Assembly (NCBI RefSeq): GCF_014203665.1
Contig: NZ_JACHJN010000010.1
Coordinates: 124,001 to 188,000, forward strand
DNA length: 64,000 bases
Direction of reading: 5' to 3'
Origin: Saccharothrix tamanrassetensis
GTDB lineage: Bacteria > Actinomycetota > Actinomycetes > Mycobacteriales > Pseudonocardiaceae
Position 1 is the stretch's first letter, and each line of letters opens with the position of its first letter. Shown piece by piece: positions 60,901 to 64,000 of the stretch. Made by a program: the position numbers and the translations under genes. Under the pieces are notes generated by a model. That model had not been told where the DNA came from and did no database searches. It worked only from the letters and a program-made list of their open reading frames with translations.

Positions 60901-61336
60901 GGTAGTGGACATCGTCCGCTCACTCATGGGTCGCATGTGGACGGACGGCTCCGACGCACGGCCGCTGGACGACTCCGACATGCTCGTGGTCGCCCCGTAC
61001 AACATGCAGGTCCGTCTGGTGCGGCGAGAACTGGAACGCGTCGGCTGCGAACACGTCCGAGTCGGCACCGTGGACCGCTTCCAGGGCCAGGAAGCCCCGG
61101 TGGTCATCACCACCATGACCTCTTCCGCCGCCGTGGACCTGCCTCGCGGCCTGGACTTCCTGCTGTCCCGCAACAGGTTGAACGTGGCGCTGTCCCGCGC
61201 GCAGGGCGCAGCGGTCGTCGTCTGTTCGCCGCGACTGGTCGAAGCGGACATTCGCGGAGTGGACCAGCTGCGCCTGGTGTCCGGGATGATCGGCCTGCTG
61301 GAGGACGCCCGCCCCTGGCCGGCGGAGGCCAGCTAG
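57905..61336 (+). CDS. TM0106-family RecB/Cas4-like nuclease fused to SF1 helicase
   Basis: The 1143-residue protein begins with a RecB/Cas4-like nuclease (residues about 1-240): a Cys near residue 20, the ADFLVRGEHGYEPHDAKL acidic/Lys core and CATCRFSRHC as an Fe-S cluster set. An RNase H-like region with FFDMEGDPF follows (about 315-500), and a C-terminal superfamily 1 helicase has Walker A GPPGAGKTYLAG, DEAGQF, GDPQQLPQV, FQGQEA and SRNRLNVALSRA. The architecture resembles Dna2-like nuclease-helicases used in repair and defence. It is alone on its transcript, next to but outside the fxs genes. Confidence 0.9.
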   Translation: MLTADGRLVHSPADLVDLLECGHRSRLALASALGLPGAPQPDDRRDVLAAKHGIAHEQAVLERFKARCDVVEIAQPAPTHEALSEAAAQTRAAIRAGAPVVYQGVFYADGFQGRADFLVRGEHGYEPHDAKLARHATPAAVVQLTAYANALGSDAGPGMHLLLGDDSVRTFRVADFLPLVRSLEQRLHERTGSVTLPERLWDDERPACATCRFSRHCASGRDRDRDLSLVAGIRADQRRKLVAAGLGTIDALANATREDRPATMSAATFTGLRAQAALQVIQDDSRTTDDPIGKVAYEVVAPEALAELPAPSPGDLFFDMEGDPFALAGEGLEYLFGVVTPEEEFTPFWAHTRPQEKAAFERFVDFATQRLQEHPGAHVYHYAPYEVSALKRLAALHGTREEAVDHLLRSGALVDLYAVVRKALRVSQRSYSIKYLEPLYMPSTRDGDVTNAVSSIEAYEEFLTLNELDDVARAEEVLDGIADYNAYDCVSTRRLYRFLLEVRAEAGIEPHVPEKSFVDEIDDEMAAQRRAERAERMAAVVDPLLEGLPDNPADFTPDQRARALLAAAVGYHRRETNPAWWDFFRQVAAPLSELEADSACTVPVSVRAEDWTMPSGRVRKAKREVRVRCDPDRPHPFTPNEQVRLLYPGTPNRTRDAVVVGESAEDIVLVESVSPDEVDGDRPVAVLPGSPVRPSPKDEAVYELARLVVDSLPDLPAHPGVDLVRRTPPRVRGSLPHGDDLIADVIAAVDALNGSTLAVQGPPGAGKTYLAGRLIAHLVRGGRSVGVTSNSHKAVENVLSAAQAAGRELAVPIPTAKRPKGTPAKDCTWEQPRDNPALVRWRNDQGAGHLVGGTAWTFANAALREQPFDVLIVDEAGQFALADALAVSTCAKNLVLLGDPQQLPQVVQGTHPAGADASALGHLIGDADVIPPGLGYFLDQTRRMHPDVCEPVSRLSYAGLLHAHPSTASRGISGLRSGVYVREVEHRHNTTSSLEEALAVVDIVRSLMGRMWTDGSDARPLDDSDMLVVAPYNMQVRLVRRELERVGCEHVRVGTVDRFQGQEAPVVITTMTSSAAVDLPRGLDFLLSRNRLNVALSRAQGAAVVVCSPRLVEADIRGVDQLRLVSGMIGLLEDARPWPAEAS

Positions 61337-61440
61337 AGCCATCGACGGCATCTATGCCCAAGAGCTATGACGCCATCCGGTCACCAGCTCTTAATGTGAA
61401 TAAACGCGAGAACCTTCCACCCTGCACCGAAGGAGATCGT

Positions 61441-61989
61441 GTGACCAGCAAGTTCCTGCGCCTCGCTGTCGGGGCGCTGCTCACCTCCCTCGCCCTCGTG
61501 GGAACCAGCCTGACCAGTGCGGCAACGGCGGCGCCCGCCGCGCCGTCGGCACTGGCCAGGACCGTCTACTACAGCGCCTCCGGCTACTCGGCGGAAGCCG
61601 ACCAGGCCGCACAGATCTGGAACTCCAGGGTGCCCAACCTGCGGCTGGTCCGCGGCGGCAGCGCCACCATCCGGATCGCCGCGACCAACGGAGGCGGCTC
61701 CCGGGCCTACCCCTGCGGGCGCGGGTGCGCCACGATCTACATCGACAACCGCGACGTTGCGGCGGGCAACTACGCACTGCGGATCGTGGCACACGAGATC
61801 GGGCACGGCCTGGGACTGCCCGACACGTACAACGGCATCTGCTCCTACCTGATGTCGGGCGGCAGCGCGGGCACGTCCTGCCGCAACGTGTACCCGAACG
61901 CCCAGGAGGCGAACCGGGTGAACCAGCTCTTCGCCGGCGGCTACCAGTCCTCCGCCGCAGGCGCCCCCGACGTCTACGTGAGGAGCTGA
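61441..61989 (+). CDS. Snapalysin-like secreted zinc metalloprotease (M7)
   Basis: The 182-residue preprotein has a signal peptide (basic start, LAVGALLTSLALVGTSL helix, Ala-rich cleavage region near residue 30). The mature domain contains the extended zinc motif HEIGHGLGLPD (HExxHxxGxxD), the mark of M7 snapalysins, and four cysteines able to form two disulfides. AAGGAG lies about 5 nt upstream of GTG 61441. Snapalysins are extracellular nutritional proteases of actinomycetes. It is followed by a strong terminator (62108-62146). Confidence 0.92.
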   Translation: MTSKFLRLAVGALLTSLALVGTSLTSAATAAPAAPSALARTVYYSASGYSAEADQAAQIWNSRVPNLRLVRGGSATIRIAATNGGGSRAYPCGRGCATIYIDNRDVAAGNYALRIVAHEIGHGLGLPDTYNGICSYLMSGGSAGTSCRNVYPNAQEANRVNQLFAGGYQSSAAGAPDVYVRS

Positions 61990-62107
61990 GCCCAGGTGGA
62001 GGTGGTGGCCGACGGATCGCACTCCCCCTCACCACCCCCACTGATCCGACCCGTTCCCGTCACGGCTGACGCTCGGCGGCCGGGGCCGTAGACGAAACGG
62101 CCGGATC

Positions 62108-62146
62108 GCAAGAGCAGGGCAGGCCTCCCACCTGCCCTGCTTTTGC
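62108..62146. terminator. Bidirectional stem-loop between protease and ABC genes
   Basis: A 16-bp stem (15 of 16 paired; AGCAGGGCAGG core) with a 7-nt loop, ending in CTTTTGC on the right side, separates convergent genes (stops 61989 and 62276). Confidence 0.8.
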
Positions 62147-62213
62147 ACACTCACACCACCCCAAGCGCACACACTCGGCCCGCGCGCAAGCGCACACCCC
62201 ACACCCGCTGCGT

Positions 62214-62232
62214 GTCCGGCGAGGACGCTTTT
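62214..62232 (+). repeat. Dispersed module, copy C (19-bp core)
   Basis: GTCCGGCGAGGACGCTTTT is identical to 39255-39273 in copy B. As with copies A and B, it lies in a convergent intergenic region. Confidence 0.85.
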
Positions 62233-62275
62233 CGCCCTTCACCCCTTCAGGGGCTCACACCCAACCCACACCCCA

Positions 62276-63229
62276 TCAAGACTTCGGCAACCCAGCCGGA
62301 TTGATCTCCGACTTCTCTACCGCCTCACCCTTCAACCCCCACCGATCCAGCACCTCGCCGTACTTCCCGCTCGCGATCAGGTGGTCCAACGCCTCCGCCA
62401 CCGGCTCGACCAACCCGCTCCCCTTCTTCGTCGTGGCGGCGATCTTCCCCTGCAGGTCGCCACCTCCCGAGAAGGTCCCGATCACCTCGGTCTTCGCGGA
62501 CGTCGCCACGTGGTAGGCCGAAGTGGGGTTGGGCCCCAGGAACGCGTCGATGCGCCCCGACTCCAGCGCCAGGTAGTAGTCCGCGACGTTCTGGAAGTAC
62601 TTGATGTCCGTGGCCTTCAGCCCGGCCTCCTGGTTCTGCCGGCTCCAGTCCACCAGGATCTTCTCCTGGTTCGTCCCGGACCCGACCGCGATCACCTTCC
62701 CCGCCACGTCCGCGGGCTTCGCCACCCGCCACGTGCCACCCTTGCGCGCCTCGAACGCCAGCGTGTCCAACCGGTAGGTGGCGAAGTCGTACTTCTCCTT
62801 GCGGGCCTCGGTCACCGTGATGTTGGACAGCCCCAACGGGTACGCCCCGCTGTCCAGGCTCACGAACAGGTTCTCCCAGGACGTCACCTCCAACTGCGGC
62901 TCCAGCCCGAGCACCCCGGCGATCAGCACCGCGACGTCCGTCTCCACCCCGATGATCGTCTTGTCGTCACTGGCGTAGAAGCGCAACGGCGGAGCCGAGT
63001 TCGACGATCCGCCGATCACCAGCTTCCCCGAGGCCCGGATCGCCTCCGGCACCTTCGCCGCGATCGCGTCCACCTTCGCCGCGGTCACCCGGTTCTGCTC
63101 CGGGCCCAGGTTGACGGTCCTGCCGGCCGCCACCACCTTGTCCTCGGTCACCGCGCCGTCGGCGCCCCCGCACGCCACCAGGGCCAGCGCCACCACCGCG
63201 ACCAGACCTGCGATCTTCCCACGAGACAA
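62276..63229 (-). CDS. Polar amino-acid ABC transporter, solute-binding lipoprotein
   Basis: The 317-residue product has a lipoprotein signal peptide (VAVVALALVACGG, lipobox cysteine near residue 20) and a family-3 solute-binding domain: SGKLVIGGSSNSAPPLRF, IIGVETDVAVLIAGVLGLEP and LSNITVTEARKEKYDFA. It binds a substrate outside the membrane and delivers it to the ABC permease, which would lie beyond the window. TTG 63229 is the likely start, with a GAGGAAG ribosome-binding site. It is 11 nt from the ATPase gene. Confidence 0.9.
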   Translation of the reverse strand: MSRGKIAGLVAVVALALVACGGADGAVTEDKVVAAGRTVNLGPEQNRVTAAKVDAIAAKVPEAIRASGKLVIGGSSNSAPPLRFYASDDKTIIGVETDVAVLIAGVLGLEPQLEVTSWENLFVSLDSGAYPLGLSNITVTEARKEKYDFATYRLDTLAFEARKGGTWRVAKPADVAGKVIAVGSGTNQEKILVDWSRQNQEAGLKATDIKYFQNVADYYLALESGRIDAFLGPNPTSAYHVATSAKTEVIGTFSGGGDLQGKIAATTKKGSGLVEPVAEALDHLIASGKYGEVLDRWGLKGEAVEKSEINPAGLPKS

Positions 63230-63240
63230 CGGTCTTCCTC

Positions 63241-63993
63241 TCAGAGCACTTTGGACAGGAACGCGCGGGTGCGCGGGTGTTGCGGGTCGTCGAGCACCTG
63301 GCCCGGCGGACCCTGTTCGACCACCAGGCCGCCGTCCATGAACACCACGGTGTCGGCGACTTCGCGGGCGAAACCGACCTCGTGCGTCACCACGACCATC
63401 GTGGTTCCGCTGCGGGCCAGGTCTTTGACCACGTCCAGCACCTCGCCGACCAGTTCCGGGTCCAGCGCGGACGTCGGCTCGTCGAACAGCAGCACCTTGG
63501 GTTCCAACGCGAGCGCCCGGGCGATCGCCACCCTCTGCTGCTGCCCTCCGGACAGGTGGCGCGGGTACGCGTCCTCCTTGTCCGCCAAGCCGACCCGCGC
63601 CAGCAGGGCGCGCCCTTCCGCCCGTGCCACCGGAGCAGCCTTGCGGCGCGCCGAGATCGGGGCCTCCACGACGTTCTCCAGCACCGTCAGGCGCGGGAAG
63701 AGGTTGAAGTTCTGGAACACGAAGCCGATGTGCGTGCGCTGCTTGAGGACTTCCCGCTCGCGCAACTCGTGCAGCTTGTCCCCCACCCGCCGGTACCCGA
63801 CCAGGTCGCCGTCGATGCTCACGTAGCCCCGGTCCACCTTCTCCAGGTGGTTGATGGTGCGCAGCAGGGTCGACTTGCCCGAGCCGGACGGGCCGAGGAT
63901 CACCACGACCTCGCCGGCGCGCACCTCCAGGTCGACCCCGCGCAGCACTTCGTTGGTACCGAAGCTCTTGTGGATTCCCCGCAGGTCCACCAT
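63241..63993 (-). CDS. Polar amino-acid ABC transporter ATPase (GlnQ-type)
   Basis: The 250-residue ATPase has Walker [11 protein letters not shown]-loop [10 protein letters not shown], signature LSGGQQQR, Walker [15 protein letters not shown] and H-loop VVTHEVGF, all standard for GlnQ-like amino-acid importers. The 5' end is at the window edge: ATG 63993 is taken, since it forms a TGATG junction with a probable upstream permease stop; GTG 63996 is equally open. The cognate permease should lie just outside the window. Confidence 0.92.
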   Translation of the reverse strand: MVDLRGIHKSFGTNEVLRGVDLEVRAGEVVVILGPSGSGKSTLLRTINHLEKVDRGYVSIDGDLVGYRRVGDKLHELREREVLKQRTHIGFVFQNFNLFPRLTVLENVVEAPISARRKAAPVARAEGRALLARVGLADKEDAYPRHLSGGQQQRVAIARALALEPKVLLFDEPTSALDPELVGEVLDVVKDLARSGTTMVVVTHEVGFAREVADTVVFMDGGLVVEQGPPGQVLDDPQHPRTRAFLSKVL

Positions 63994-64000
63994 CACCTCG

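Overview
The window is about 72% GC with strong third-position GC bias, divergent and leaderless actinobacterial promoters, ESX (type VII secretion) accessory genes, a SARP/AfsR regulator, a mycobacterial-type pptH-pptT pair and an Fxs RiPP locus. Together these point to a filamentous actinomycete, most likely of the Pseudonocardiaceae (Saccharothrix/Actinosynnema/Lentzea type). The genus is an inference from gene content.

Layout. 1-4.3 kb: 3' part of a JmjC/cupin hydroxylase, an iron-box-controlled sucrase/ferredoxin-like gene, a methyltransferase and rarA. 4.4-11.4 kb: an ESX accessory island with no secretion machinery in view: two modular wall-lytic proteins carrying ESX-like helical segments, two YbaB-like small proteins, an EspG-like chaperone, an AraC regulator, and a five-gene WXG/PPE-like operon. 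11.7-14.8 kb: a small P-loop kinase and a Co/Ni ECF transporter (cbiM, PDGLE, fused cbiQ-cbiO). 14.8-16.0 kb: a gene-free, repeat-rich stretch. 16-25.7 kb: a DUF3516 helicase, an AfsR-type regulator, and a translationally coupled LytTR regulator/DUF485/symporter/LytS kinase cassette. 26-30.6 kb: a transposase-like remnant, pptH-pptT-glutamate-cysteine ligase, then 600 bp of nested palindromes. 30.8-34 kb: a DUF998 protein and a long-chain acyl-CoA synthetase divergent from its probable TetR repressor.

34-39.1 kb is a compact specialised-metabolism operon: griI- and griH-like genes (route to 3-amino-4-hydroxybenzoate), a stand-alone AMP ligase and IPP isomerase, divergent from a LysR regulator with a clear dyad between them. 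39.3-49.2 kb is conflict/signalling-like: a SLOG nucleotide-sensor fused to a 2TM module, a second 2TM protein, a predicted 30-residue peptide and a STAND/TPR protein in one strand; a zinc-ribbon SDR; and a coupled pair of P-loop ATPases. 50.5-57.8 kb is an Fxs cyclophane-RiPP locus: fxsA (ending FESSL), the large fxsT, an unrecognised protein with an internal duplication, and divergent fxsB plus an HExxH protein. The window closes with a Cas4/RecB-like nuclease-helicase, a snapalysin-type protease and a polar amino-acid ABC uptake system cut by the window edge.

Two patterns run across the window. At least eleven genes have a TAnnnT-like -10 hexamer 5-9 nt before the start codon, so many transcripts are probably leaderless. 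A short module ending GTCCGGCGAGGACGCTTTT recurs at three convergent gene junctions, with a perfect hairpin beside two of them, and looks like a family-specific terminator or repeat.
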